From: Bacillota bacterium
GTDB lineage: Bacteria > Bacillota > Clostridia > Lachnospirales > Lachnospiraceae
NCBI GenBank assembly: GCA_023421505.1
Contig: JAEZTJ010000008.1
Location: forward strand, 147,215-211,214
Direction of reading: 5' to 3'
DNA length: 64,000 nucleotides
The position numbers were made by a program, and so were the translations under genes. A model generated the notes under the pieces. It was not told where the DNA came from. It saw only the letters and a list, made by a program, of their open reading frames with translations, and did no database searches. This document shows positions 51,531-61,111 of the stretch, in pieces; positions within the stretch are counted from its first letter, which is position 1, and every line of letters starts with the position of its first letter.

Positions 51531-54236
51531 ATGCATTGGCACAGTTTATCCATAGAAGAGACCTTACGTAAACTAGAGGTTTCGAAGGATCAGGGATTAA
51601 CTTTAGCGGAAGCATCCTTAAGACAACAGAAATACGGCAAAAATATCCTAACTGTAAAAAAAGGCAAAAGCCTTATTATAAAATTTTTTGAACAGTTTGC
51701 CGATTTCATGATTATCATTCTTATTTTTGCGGCAGCTATATCTCTCTTCGTATCCTATCTGGATGGAGATCCTGACTTTGTTGATCCTGTAATTATTCTA
51801 GTTATTATTATCGTGAATGCAACCCTGGGGGTGTTGCAGGAAGCTAAGGCAGAGAAGGCTTTAGAGGCACTAAAGAAAATGTCCGCACCAACCGCTCATG
51901 TACTTCGTGAAGGAAAGGTATCCTTGATTGATTCTGCCGAGTTAGTTCCGGGGGATATTATACTGTTAGAAACTGGTGGGTTTGTACCTGCAGATGCAAG
52001 ACTCATTACAGCTATTAATCTAAAAGCTGAGGAAGCCTCACTAACGGGAGAATCAAACCCGGTAGATAAAATAGCAGAGGCTAGACTCAGTCCTGAAACG
52101 AATTTGAGCGATCGAACAAATCTCGTTCTTGCTACAAGTACTGTCACTTACGGGCGAGGCATTGCTGTTGTAACCGAAACAGGTATGAATACTCAGGTAG
52201 GGCATATTGCCACTCTGATTATGGATGATGAAACACCGATGACTCCCCTGCAAAAACGGCTTGCAAAAACGGGAAAGGTACTCGGCATCGCTGCTCTATC
52301 CATCTGTATGCTGATCTTTATCATAGGCATGTTAAAAAAGCTTCCTATTTTTGATATGTTTATGACCTCTGTCAGCCTTGCTGTTGCAGCTATTCCGGAA
52401 GGACTCCCCGCCATAGTTACGATAATGCTTTCTCTGGGAGTACAGCGTATGGCGAAAAAAAATGCTGTAATCCGCAAGCTTCCTGCTGTTGAAACCTTGG
52501 GAAGTGCTACTGTTATCTGCTCTGATAAAACCGGCACCTTAACACAGAATGTCATGACAGTGACACAAATCAGTTCGATTAACGGCGAGGAAACTATGCA
52601 GGGTGAGTTTGGTTCCTTCTTATTATCCCATGCAGCGCTATGTAATGATGCAATTCTTCAGACAGATAAGAAAGAGGTCAGTGTATCGGGTGAGCCTACC
52701 GAGAAAGCACTTGTTCTGGCTGCCTTTTATGCAGGCTCCAACAAAAAGGAGCTTGATGCAAGCTATCAAAGAGTTCATGAGATTCCCTTTGATTCAGGCA
52801 GGAAGCTGATGACAACCGTTCATAAAACCTCAGATAGTATTTACCGAAGTATAACCAAAGGAGCTTTTGATTTTCTGATTAACCGATGTACACAGTATTA
52901 TCAAAGTGGTAAGCAGTATCCACTTACCAATAAGGAAAGAAACAGATTGAATAGCATAAATAATTCGATGACTGATAAGGCTTTAAGAGTTATCGCAGTC
53001 GCTTATAAACCCCTTAATAAAGCAGATATACATAATGACACTGCCTTTCTTGAAAATGACCTAACCTTTATTGGCCTGATTGGTATGATTGACCCTCCCC
53101 GTGAGGAGGTAAAGGAGGCTGTCTCGTTATGCCGGCAGGCAGGGATTAAACCCGTTATGATTACCGGAGATCATATATTAACAGCCAAAGCGATAGCAAA
53201 AGACTTAGGAATCCTAAGTGATAAGGACGATGCGGTTACGGGAGATGCGTTAAACCGGATGAGTAATGAGGAGCTAGCTAAAAACATTGATCGTTATAGT
53301 GTATTTGCTAGAGTATCCCCAGAGCATAAAGTGAGAATTGTAAAAGCATTTCAAAGTAATGGTGAAGTTGTTGCAATGACCGGAGACGGAGTGAATGATG
53401 CACCGGCCTTAAATGCGGCAGATATCGGTTGTGCTATGGGGATAACCGGAACCGATGTTGCAAAAAATGCTGCTGACATGATACTTACCGATGATAATTT
53501 TGCAACCATTGTCTCAGCAGTAAAGGAAGGTCGCGGAATTTATGACAATGTAAAGAAGGCAGTTCATTTCCTATTATCCAGTAACATCGGTGAAATCCTT
53601 ACCATATTTGTAGCAATTTTACTAGGTTTACCCACACCATTAGTAGCCGTACAGCTTCTATGGGTTAATTTGGTTACGGATTCCCTTCCGGCAATTTCTC
53701 TTGGTGTTGAACCTACAGCGAAGGATATTATGAAGAAAAAACCTAACTCGCCGAGTAAGGGTATGTTTGCAGATGGTTTGGCTGCAAAAATCGTATTTGA
53801 AGGTATAATGATCGGCTCTTTAGCTTTACTTGCCTTCGTTATAGGGATTCATTATTATGATAATCCGGCTCTATTAAATGCACTGAAAGGTCAAAGCGGC
53901 AACAACAGCTTACCTTCAACCTATATTCCCTGGGTAGGAAGAACTATGGCCTTTGCTGTATTAAGTCTTTCCCAGCTGTTTCATTCCTTTAATATGCGAA
54001 GCGAGTATTCCTTATCAGAGATCGGTTTATTTAGTAATAAAAAGCTTGTATATTCTTTTGTTATTTGCTCTCTGCTCCAGATTTCAGTGATTACGCTGCC
54101 TCCACTGGCAAAAGTTTTTCAGGTCGTTCCTTTAACAACAAGGCAATGGGCCATTACCCTGTTTCTTTCCTTTGTACCTATCCTTGTCGTAGAATTGCAA
54201 AAAAAGCTTAATTTATATCAAAGGAAATCAAGTTAA
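51531..54236 (+). CDS. Calcium-type P-type (P2) cation ATPase
   Basis: The 901-residue pump has all P-type motifs: the TGES actuator loop (EASLTGESNPV), PEGLPA in M4 (VAAIPEGLPAIVTI), phosphorylation motif CSDKTGTLTQN, nucleotide-binding KGAF, and hinge TGDGVNDAPAL. M6 carries NLVTDSLPA. The M4 Glu with the M6 Asn/Asp pattern fits SERCA/PMR1-like Ca2+ export. ATG 51531 is chosen over the upstream GTG because GGGAG is well placed. It is a single gene. Confidence 0.93.
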   Translation: MHWHSLSIEETLRKLEVSKDQGLTLAEASLRQQKYGKNILTVKKGKSLIIKFFEQFADFMIIILIFAAAISLFVSYLDGDPDFVDPVIILVIIIVNATLGVLQEAKAEKALEALKKMSAPTAHVLREGKVSLIDSAELVPGDIILLETGGFVPADARLITAINLKAEEASLTGESNPVDKIAEARLSPETNLSDRTNLVLATSTVTYGRGIAVVTETGMNTQVGHIATLIMDDETPMTPLQKRLAKTGKVLGIAALSICMLIFIIGMLKKLPIFDMFMTSVSLAVAAIPEGLPAIVTIMLSLGVQRMAKKNAVIRKLPAVETLGSATVICSDKTGTLTQNVMTVTQISSINGEETMQGEFGSFLLSHAALCNDAILQTDKKEVSVSGEPTEKALVLAAFYAGSNKKELDASYQRVHEIPFDSGRKLMTTVHKTSDSIYRSITKGAFDFLINRCTQYYQSGKQYPLTNKERNRLNSINNSMTDKALRVIAVAYKPLNKADIHNDTAFLENDLTFIGLIGMIDPPREEVKEAVSLCRQAGIKPVMITGDHILTAKAIAKDLGILSDKDDAVTGDALNRMSNEELAKNIDRYSVFARVSPEHKVRIVKAFQSNGEVVAMTGDGVNDAPALNAADIGCAMGITGTDVAKNAADMILTDDNFATIVSAVKEGRGIYDNVKKAVHFLLSSNIGEILTIFVAILLGLPTPLVAVQLLWVNLVTDSLPAISLGVEPTAKDIMKKKPNSPSKGMFADGLAAKIVFEGIMIGSLALLAFVIGIHYYDNPALLNALKGQSGNNSLPSTYIPWVGRTMAFAVLSLSQLFHSFNMRSEYSLSEIGLFSNKKLVYSFVICSLLQISVITLPPLAKVFQVVPLTTRQWAITLFLSFVPILVVELQKKLNLYQRKSS

Positions 54237-54379
54237 CGGTACATTTCATATAAACCTTTAGCATTTTATTATGAACATGTTAAAAATCATGAAATTGTAT
54301 AAGATGATAGGGTTGTACTTGAAAATTGGAGCAATTAGTTATATATTTATTATAACAAATTAATTTGTGAGGTGTTAGC

Positions 54380-54583
54380 ATGGATACCAATAGCAAGCCA
54401 GAACATGTAGCGGTAAGTCCATATGACGATTCCATGTGGGACCATAATTCAATGTACGATAAGATGCCCTATATCTGGGATCCGGATTTGAATATCGAGA
54501 AAAAATTTGCTAAGATCACAGGTAATATCATCAAGTCAAGTCGCTGTCAAATCAAAGAACCCTATGAAGTAAAACACCAATGA
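54380..54583 (+). CDS. Small protein of unknown function
   Basis: A 67-residue hydrophilic protein with GAGGTG before the ATG and a good terminator after the stop. Aromatic and acidic residues cluster in SPYDDSMWDHNSMYDKMPYIWDPDLNIEKKF; a basic C-terminus follows with one Cys. There is no signal peptide or membrane helix. I do not recognise the family; the Trp/Tyr/Asp-rich pattern occurs in small spore-forming Clostridia proteins, which is weak evidence. Confidence 0.68.
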   Translation: MDTNSKPEHVAVSPYDDSMWDHNSMYDKMPYIWDPDLNIEKKFAKITGNIIKSSRCQIKEPYEVKHQ

Positions 54584-54599
54584 TAAACTTAAGTTTTTC

Positions 54600-54630
54600 A
54601 GCTGTGCCAAAAGGGCACAGCTTTTTTATT
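54600..54630 (+). terminator. Terminator after the small gene
   Basis: AGCTGTGCC (54600-54608) pairs with GGCACAGCT (54614-54622), loop of five, followed by TTTTTTATT. Confidence 0.88.
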
Positions 54631-54838
54631 AAGTAAGATTTATTCGTTATTCATAGCAATAATCTACACGAATTCTATTTTCACAAAATTTTCAAAATAA
54701 TATCTTTTACAATTGTAATAGAAACATGTTATAATCTACCATAATAACTAAATAGAAATACTAATTATATAATATTACCCTATGAAAAAGTTTTAATTTA
54801 CTTTTCCCTATTTAATTTAATCCTATGAGGTGAAACAA

Positions 54839-55423
54839 TTGAACATAATTCATTTAACCTATAAATCAGCAAATTGTTACCTAGTACCGTCAAAGGACGG
54901 ATGGGTTATGATAGATACCGGATTACCGGATACTTTCTCCCAACTTTTACAACTATTAAATCAGAATAATATATCTGTATATGAAATAAATTACTTGATT
55001 ATTACTCATTTTCATCCGTCACACGCCGGACTTACTCAAAATTTTAAGGATTTAGGTACAAATCTGTTATTACATGAAAGCCAGGTTAATTATTTTACAA
55101 AATTGAATCTTTTTTATAAGAAAAACCCGAAAGCTAATTTTAAAGATATTACAGCAAGCAATCATATTATATTGACTGATTATGATAGCAGAAATTTCTT
55201 ATTATCAATTGGAATTGAGGGTGAGCTACTATCCACACCCGGACATAGCGATGATAGTATCTCTCTAATTATAGATAACGACTGCGCTTTTACCGGTGAT
55301 CTTCCCACCTATTCTGCGCTGGAGGTATATGATGATATCGTCATAGAAGACAGCTGGGATTTGATCAAACAATACCATGTTAAAACGATTTTTCCCGGAC
55401 ATGGTGATTCTTATGTTATATAA
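54839..55423 (+). CDS. MBL-fold metallohydrolase with altered motif
   Basis: The 194-residue protein has the metallo-beta-lactamase order: MIDTGLPDTF, ITHFHPSHAGLTQNF, LLSTPGHSDDSISL, AFTGDLPTY and FPGHGDSYVI. The usual HxHxDH is HFHPSH, so the Asp that activates water or binds the second metal is Ser. That may mean a single-metal or altered enzyme. The TTG at 54839 with GAGGTG six bases before it is the preferred start; GTG 54830 overlaps that RBS. It is a stand-alone gene. Confidence 0.8.
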   Translation: MNIIHLTYKSANCYLVPSKDGWVMIDTGLPDTFSQLLQLLNQNNISVYEINYLIITHFHPSHAGLTQNFKDLGTNLLLHESQVNYFTKLNLFYKKNPKANFKDITASNHIILTDYDSRNFLLSIGIEGELLSTPGHSDDSISLIIDNDCAFTGDLPTYSALEVYDDIVIEDSWDLIKQYHVKTIFPGHGDSYVI

Positions 55424-55501
55424 AAATTTTGTGGTATCACTACCAAAGGTTATTATGTAGCAAATCACTCATTACGATGGCTTGTGGCGTGAAATAGATA
55501 G

Positions 55502-55568
55502 AAAAGGGGTATCAGAATTATTGTAAGCTACCATACCGGTTAGTTTAAAGTAATTCTGAACCCCTTTC
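55502..55568. terminator. Bipartite hairpin between the MBL and eno genes
   Basis: GAAAAGGGG with CCCCTTTC and CAGAATTA with TAATTCTG form two nested stems. It lies between convergent genes and can end both transcripts. Confidence 0.7.
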
Positions 55569-55622
55569 ATTTTACCATATTGCTCAGCATACACTAAAAT
55601 CGAATAAAGTATTTATCCTCAC

Positions 55623-56930
55623 TTACAATACTCTAAAGGCTTCTCTTCCAAGATATCTTGCCGAGCTTTTAAGCTCCTGTTCAATACGTAATAGCTGATT
55701 GTATTTGGCGACACGGTCTGTTCTTGAAGGTGCTCCCGTCTTTATCTGTCCGGCATTGGTTGCTACCGCGATATCTGCCAGAGTGACATCCTCTGTTTCG
55801 CCGGAACGATGCGATACTACCGCAGTCCAGCGATTATTCTTCGTCATTTCAATTGCATCCAAAGTTTCAGTTAAGGATCCTATCTGATTCAATTTTATTA
55901 ATACGGAATTGGATATATTCTGTTTAATACCTTCTCTGATGCGGCTGGTATTTGTTACAAATAAATCATCACCCACTAATTGTATTTTACTGCCAATGCG
56001 TTCAGTTAACAGCTTCCAACCCTTCCAGTCTTCCTCAGCCAGACCGTCCTCTAAGGAAATTACCGGATATTTATTACATACCTGATCCCAGAAATCAACC
56101 ATTTCTTCTACGGTCTTATATTCTCCTGCCTTCCAGAAAAGATAATCACCTTCTCGGCCGGCCTTTTTTGCTTCATCATACATCTCAGTAGCAGCTGCAT
56201 CGATTGCGATAAAGAAATCCTCTCCCGGTCTGTAGCCTGCAGTTTCAATTGCTTTTACGATATAATCAAGTGCCTGCGTATCACTGGTGAATTTAGGCGC
56301 AAAGCCTCCCTCATCTCCTACTGCTGTAACATAACCATCCGTCTTTAACAGCTTTTTCAAGGTGTGAAATACAGTTGCACTATGCTCCAGTGCTTGTGAA
56401 AAGCTGCTTGCTCCAACCGGCATAATCATAAATTCCTGAATATTTAAGCTGGAATCTGCATGCTTTCCTCCATTAATTATATTCATCATCGGTACGGGTA
56501 AAGTTTTTGCATTCACTCCGCCAAGGTAACGGTATAGTGGCAGCTTTAAAGAGGCTGCAGCTGCTTTTGCTACAGCAAGAGATACGCTAAGGATTGCATT
56601 CGCACCAAGCTTTCCCTTATTCTCTGTTCCATCTAAGTCAATCATACTGGCATCAATCTGAGTCTGCTCACAGGCACACATGCCCTTAATCCGATCTGCA
56701 ATTAGTTTATTGACGTTATCTACTGCTTTTGTTACACCTGTTCCAAGATATCTGTTCTTGTCACCGTCACGAAGCTCCACTGCTTCAAAAGCACCTGTTG
56801 ACGCACCTGACGGAACTGCAGCTCTGCCAACACTGCCATCTGCTAAAGTAACCTCTGCTTCTACGGTAGGATTTCCTCTGGAATCTAATATTTCTCTTCC
56901 GATAACCTTCTCAATTAACATATTCTTCAT
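55623..56930 (-). CDS. eno: Enolase
   Basis: The 435-residue enzyme interconverts 2-phosphoglycerate and phosphoenolpyruvate. Markers: GREILDSRGNPTVEAEVTLADG and GRAAVPSGASTGAFEAVELRDGD near the front, VPMMNIINGGKHADSSLNIQEFMIMP, the metal ligands in AIDAAAT, SLEDGLAEEDW and LVGDDLFVTN, then the catalytic LIKLNQIGSLTETL and VVSHRSGETED. It is one of the most conserved glycolytic genes. An AAAGGG element lies 11 bases before the ATG, with a second ATG three codons later. A long repeat-bearing gap lies upstream. Confidence 0.97.
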   Translation of the reverse strand: MKNMLIEKVIGREILDSRGNPTVEAEVTLADGSVGRAAVPSGASTGAFEAVELRDGDKNRYLGTGVTKAVDNVNKLIADRIKGMCACEQTQIDASMIDLDGTENKGKLGANAILSVSLAVAKAAAASLKLPLYRYLGGVNAKTLPVPMMNIINGGKHADSSLNIQEFMIMPVGASSFSQALEHSATVFHTLKKLLKTDGYVTAVGDEGGFAPKFTSDTQALDYIVKAIETAGYRPGEDFFIAIDAAATEMYDEAKKAGREGDYLFWKAGEYKTVEEMVDFWDQVCNKYPVISLEDGLAEEDWKGWKLLTERIGSKIQLVGDDLFVTNTSRIREGIKQNISNSVLIKLNQIGSLTETLDAIEMTKNNRWTAVVSHRSGETEDVTLADIAVATNAGQIKTGAPSRTDRVAKYNQLLRIEQELKSSARYLGREAFRVL

Positions 56931-57550
56931 ATGACTTCAACCCTTTCTTATTATGTTAAATCAGCATCTTCTCATGCTTTTAGTGCATAAATTGTGAAGA
57001 ATAACGTCTTTTGCCACTCTTCGTAAGCCTCATAAACAAGACTTTGAGCCCGCATGTCTTTTGCGAGACAATTGACACTACTTCTCTATTATTTGCTGTA
57101 ATATGGAAATTATACGGTGAAATTTATTTCATACCTTTTTCATTCTGACTCTGTGATAAATACTCCCTTTTAAAGCAATATTAAATACGATACAATGCAT
57201 ACCTGATTATTTCGTTTGTATATGTTATAAGAATTAAATATAAATTTATTTGTCATATGAAAAGAATAATACAGAATATACCAATAGGCAAGAAGCAATT
57301 CATCTAATTTGTACTCATATAACAAGCCTGCCTAAGAATTAGTTTGCTCAAAGGAATACGCAGGCACAAACTTCCAAGTGTGAATATTTCAACAATTCAC
57401 ACCAATGCCCATGCTTTTTGGGCATAAATCCTGAAAAATAGCATTTTTCAAGACTAATTAATCTATTTGTTCTGGAATATTACTCTAAAATTATGGTACT
57501 TATTGGATTGCTATGTAATATAAAAATTGATATACTAATTAAAATAAACT
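56931..57550. other. Long non-coding gap upstream of eno with degenerate repeats
   Basis: I see no supported ORF. The control region of eno is here. Several small hairpins occur, for example GTGTGAAT/ATTCACAC near 57380, GCCCA/TGGGC near 57407 and TGAAAAA/TTTTTCA near 57432. A segment at 56973-57017 resembles one at 57410-57454 (about 36 of 45 positions). Confidence 0.5.
56973..57454 (+). repeat. Two related 45-bp segments upstream of eno
   Basis: The copies are 56973-57017 and 57410-57454. Both begin CATGCTTTT and share GCATAAAT, then TGAA and AATA. They may be relics of one dispersed repeat family or of a duplicated regulatory RNA. Confidence 0.5.
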
Positions 57551-57559
57551 CAAATTCAT

Positions 57560-57712
57560 ATAGGTAATTGCGAAACGATATAGTATTACTAATTGTATAC
57601 ACAGCATATACTATTCCTCCGCTTCAACGCTCTTATGAGTTTAACTTCCGCTCCGGAATAGTATATGCTGTGTATACAATACTTACAATTAATGAGTTTC
57701 GCAATTACCTAT
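57560..57712. mobile_element. 153-bp MITE with 17-bp inverted ends and 9-bp target duplication
   Basis: The ends are ATAGGTAATTGCGAAAC (57560-57576) and its exact reverse complement (57696-57712). The direct repeat CAAATTCAT flanks it at 57551-57559 and 57713-57721, as left by a transposase with 9-bp staggered cuts. Inside, a 26-bp perfect inverted repeat (57592-57617 with 57655-57680) surrounds a 37-nt centre, so its RNA would form a long hairpin. No transposase is encoded, so it would need one in trans. The element stops 28 bp before the carboxypeptidase start. Confidence 0.85.
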
Positions 57713-57740
57713 CAAATTCATAATGTAAAAGGAGGTTTAT

Positions 57741-59246
57741 ATGAATAAGACTTTTGAAAAGCTACAGCCTTATCTGGATAAATCCATGGCTTTGCAGACA
57801 GCTAGAAATCTCTTTGAGTGGGATGATCAGACAACTGCACCCTTTGAAGCTGCTGAATATACTTCTAAGGTGATTGGTATTATATCCGACGAATATATGA
57901 AAAGCTTGATTAATGATGATGTCCGTAAGCTTTTGAAAAAACTTCAGGACAAAAAGGAGCAGGAGGATTTATCCGATACTGAAAAAGCAATTGTGAAGGA
58001 GCTTAATAAAACCTATGAACAATTAGAAAGCATTCCACCCGAAGAATATCGTGCTTTTAATGAACTGACTTCGGTTGCTAACCGTAAGTGGGCAAAAGCC
58101 AGAAAGGATAATCGTTATGAGGATTTTGCTCCGTACTTAAAAAAAATTATTGAATTCAAAAAGAAATTCGCGAGCTATCGGGTGAAGGGTGATAAAGAAC
58201 CCTATGAAGTATTACTCAGTGATTATGACGAATGCTTCATGATCAAGGAACTTGATACCTTCTTTGACCAAGTGAAGAAAGAAATCATACCTCTGCTTAA
58301 GGAAGTAGCCAAGAAAGCTGAGACCATAGATAAAAGCTATAATTATCTAAAATACGATATCGATAAGCAAAGGGCCTTCTGTAAGTATCTAAGCGGTTAT
58401 ATAGGCTTTGATTTCAATCGTGGTATCATTGCAGAAAGCGCCCATCCCTTTACCTTACAGCTTCATAATCACGATGTGCGTATCACAAGCCGCTATATGG
58501 AGGATAACCTCGAAAGTGCCATGTTTTCTGCTATTCATGAAAGCGGTCATGCCATTTATGAAATGAATATTGCTGATGATATCACGCAGACCTTAGTCGG
58601 CGGTGGCGCCTCAATGGGCATGCATGAATCCCAATCTCGTTTCTATGAGAATGTAATCGGACGCAGTACGGAATTCTGGGAACCGATTTATGGCAAGCTC
58701 GTAGATACTTATCCCGAAAACTTAAAAGAAATCAGCCTTGACCATTTTATTAAAGGGATTAATAAAGCCGCACCTAACTTAATCCGTACGGAAGCAGATG
58801 AATTATCTTATTGTATTCACATCATCATCCGTTATGAAATTGAGAAAATGATTTTTTCTGAAAAGATTAATGTAGATGATCTTCCAACAATATGGAACCA
58901 AAAATATCAGGAATATATGGGTATCTCACCCTCTACCGATTCAGAAGGCATCCTTCAGGATACACACTGGTCGGCCGGAGAATTTGGATACTTTCCATCT
59001 TACGCTGTTGGAACTGCTATTGCTTCACAGATCTACGCTTGCATGCAGGATAAAATGCCTGTAAGTAAGTATTTGAAGGAGGGGAACTTAACCCCAATCC
59101 GTGACTTTTTAAGAGATTATATCCACAAGTATGGTGCAGTAAAGAATACAAACGAGCTTCTTAAGGATGTCTGTGGAGAAGAATTTAGGTCGGATTATTA
59201 TATTAAATATCTAAAGGATAAATATACTATGCTTTATAACCTTTAA
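57741..59246 (+). CDS. Family M32 metallocarboxypeptidase
   Basis: The 501-residue enzyme removes C-terminal amino acids. The M32 zinc site is HESGH (residues 266-270 in SAIHESGHAIYE), with the Glu ligand in GMHESQSRFYENVIGR. The family patterns LFEWDDQTTAP near the N-terminus, FTLQLHNHDVRITSRY, IRTEADELSYCIHIIIRYE and LQDTHWSAGEFGYFPSYAVG are also clear. It is cytoplasmic, with no signal peptide. AAAGGAGG precedes the ATG, immediately after the MITE, which may affect its promoter or 5' UTR. Confidence 0.95.
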   Translation: MNKTFEKLQPYLDKSMALQTARNLFEWDDQTTAPFEAAEYTSKVIGIISDEYMKSLINDDVRKLLKKLQDKKEQEDLSDTEKAIVKELNKTYEQLESIPPEEYRAFNELTSVANRKWAKARKDNRYEDFAPYLKKIIEFKKKFASYRVKGDKEPYEVLLSDYDECFMIKELDTFFDQVKKEIIPLLKEVAKKAETIDKSYNYLKYDIDKQRAFCKYLSGYIGFDFNRGIIAESAHPFTLQLHNHDVRITSRYMEDNLESAMFSAIHESGHAIYEMNIADDITQTLVGGGASMGMHESQSRFYENVIGRSTEFWEPIYGKLVDTYPENLKEISLDHFIKGINKAAPNLIRTEADELSYCIHIIIRYEIEKMIFSEKINVDDLPTIWNQKYQEYMGISPSTDSEGILQDTHWSAGEFGYFPSYAVGTAIASQIYACMQDKMPVSKYLKEGNLTPIRDFLRDYIHKYGAVKNTNELLKDVCGEEFRSDYYIKYLKDKYTMLYNL

Positions 59247-59267
59247 CCCAAGGACTTGACCTTATAT

Positions 59268-59311
59268 GCACAGGTCCGTAAAACTGGCATCCGCCGTTTT
59301 TGGACCTGTGC
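59268..59311. terminator. Hairpin between the carboxypeptidase and lyase genes
   Basis: GCACAGGTCC (59268-59277) pairs with GGACCTGTGC (59302-59311). The loop is long and there is no T tract, so the terminator role is uncertain. Confidence 0.45.
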
Positions 59312-59343
59312 TGCTACCAGCTATGTTGAAAATGTTAACATTG

Positions 59344-61041
59344 TCAATAAAAGAATTCCAGCCGGATTACCATATCCTTGGAGGATGCTTTTGTATATAA
59401 GCCCAGACGGTACACCTGTTCCATCTGGTGCGTATGATTGGATATTTTTTCACTTTCAACCTTAAAGCCCAGTACTTTCGGATCAAATGCAACAGATAAT
59501 AATCCTTTGCAGCCCCTCCATTCAATCAGTCCTTCCTTTGAAAGCTCCGGCTTAATTTTGCTGACAAGACCCTCCTCTATCATAATCCCCTCTGCCGCCC
59601 TGAAATGATCCTCTATAAGCACTTTATGTTTCTTCAAATCCGTGACTATTGTCCGCCTGAAGGTTTGCAGCGCCGGAACCTGATATAGCATGGATAGTTC
59701 CATACTTACGCCTATTTTTTCCTTCGTGTATTCCAATATATTAAAATCACACGAATGCTTTGTTTGTATCTGCTCCTTCTGCTGAACAATTGGAATATTA
59801 TGCCAGTAACTTCTTGTATGCAGATATTGGTATCTTTGTGCTCCAAAATAATCCTTCGTATAAGGACCTGCACCCAGATCTACAAGATATAGCTCTCCTT
59901 CCAGGGCTAAAACAAAGCTTCCGACATCATTATGGTTATGCTCCTCCTGATTATTTCCGCCCTTTATAGCGAAGAAGCAGCCATCCTTTCTCTGAAGCAG
60001 CCATTGCTTCTCTTCAAAAAACCTCACCATATCCGTTAAAGGAAATCGATAAATACTCCCATCCGTCCACCATAGATTTCTGCTGATATGAGCAAAACGG
60101 TAACAGGCTTCAAAATCAAACGGTGTTATTTTTGTGCAGAACGGAGGTGTCACACCAAATACATAATAAAGATAGGATAGTAGGCCTGTCGGAATAATCG
60201 TATCAGGAATAGCATCCGAAAAAGAGATAAATCGGTCTTCACCTATCTGCAGTGCGGCGGGAAATTCAGCAATTTTCTTTATGGTATCAATCATGTTATC
60301 CTGCAGCTTAAATTTTTCATCCCACTCCAGTCTCATGGCTGTATAATATATGAAATATCCAAATCCATAGGCCCAGTATCCGATTCCCTCCTCAGAGGCA
60401 CCATCCGTCCCAAAGCTTTCAATATAAAACTCCAGGGCTCTGTCCACCTTATCAAGTATCTGCTTTCTTTTCTCGTTTTCTAAAAGCAGGGCAGTTATTC
60501 CGATAGAGCCAGCACATACAGCACACCAATTATTCCTGCTTGTTTCCCAGCTCCAGTGACGATCAAGGAATGGGTCAAGTACCCTTTTCTTAACCTGTTT
60601 ACGGATATGGGCTTGTATAAACGGATCAATCATATCCGTATGCAGAACCAGTAATTCACTTAATGTCTCTGCGGTTTCCGCCGCAAATAAATCAATCTGT
60701 TTCTGCGCATCCTCCTTAAGATAATTACCGCAATAAGGAAGATGGGCAGCAAGGCACCAACTGAACTCATTAGATACCGACCACAAGAGTTCATTAAAAT
60801 AATCTGTTTCTTCCCTGGAAGGCTTCGTCCATTGCAAATACAGTCCAAGCGCTGTTAACTGCTTTCTTACAAGAAAGTATGACGCTTCAGACTCCTTCCT
60901 GCTTCCGGAATGAATAAATTCACGATATCCGCAAAAGGAGATCCGGGGAAGCTCCTTATTCACAAATTCCTTTACATAGTCACTGATCTGATTTCGTAAC
61001 GCTTCATTTTCCGCCGCTGTTTTCCAGCCTGATATATCCAT
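59344..61041 (-). CDS. Heparinase II/III family polysaccharide lyase (cytoplasmic)
   Basis: The 565-residue protein has the heparinase II/III layout: an N-terminal alpha/alpha toroid of about 300 residues (EEGIGYWAYGFGYFIYYTAMRLEWDEKF is typical), then a beta-sandwich with FFAIKGGNNQEEHNHNDVGSFVLALEGELYLVDLGAGPY holding the conserved His/Asn. No signal peptide is visible, so it should act on imported unsaturated or oligo-uronides. The downstream products would feed the KduI and KduD-like enzymes encoded upstream in the same transcript. Substrate class (alginate, glycosaminoglycan or other) is not decided. Confidence 0.85.
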   Translation of the reverse strand: MDISGWKTAAENEALRNQISDYVKEFVNKELPRISFCGYREFIHSGSRKESEASYFLVRKQLTALGLYLQWTKPSREETDYFNELLWSVSNEFSWCLAAHLPYCGNYLKEDAQKQIDLFAAETAETLSELLVLHTDMIDPFIQAHIRKQVKKRVLDPFLDRHWSWETSRNNWCAVCAGSIGITALLLENEKRKQILDKVDRALEFYIESFGTDGASEEGIGYWAYGFGYFIYYTAMRLEWDEKFKLQDNMIDTIKKIAEFPAALQIGEDRFISFSDAIPDTIIPTGLLSYLYYVFGVTPPFCTKITPFDFEACYRFAHISRNLWWTDGSIYRFPLTDMVRFFEEKQWLLQRKDGCFFAIKGGNNQEEHNHNDVGSFVLALEGELYLVDLGAGPYTKDYFGAQRYQYLHTRSYWHNIPIVQQKEQIQTKHSCDFNILEYTKEKIGVSMELSMLYQVPALQTFRRTIVTDLKKHKVLIEDHFRAAEGIMIEEGLVSKIKPELSKEGLIEWRGCKGLLSVAFDPKVLGFKVESEKISNHTHQMEQVYRLGLYTKASSKDMVIRLEFFY

Positions 61042-61111
61042 GTTTAGCCCGCCTTATTGTTTATCCTTTTCCGTTTTCTTTTTCTGCCTTTTATGATAAG
61101 ATATCCGCAGC

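Noticed and set aside
57592..57680. Inner 26-bp inverted repeat as a plain terminator
   Set aside because: It has no preceding gene to end, no T tract and lies inside outer inverted ends with a target duplication, so a MITE explains it better.
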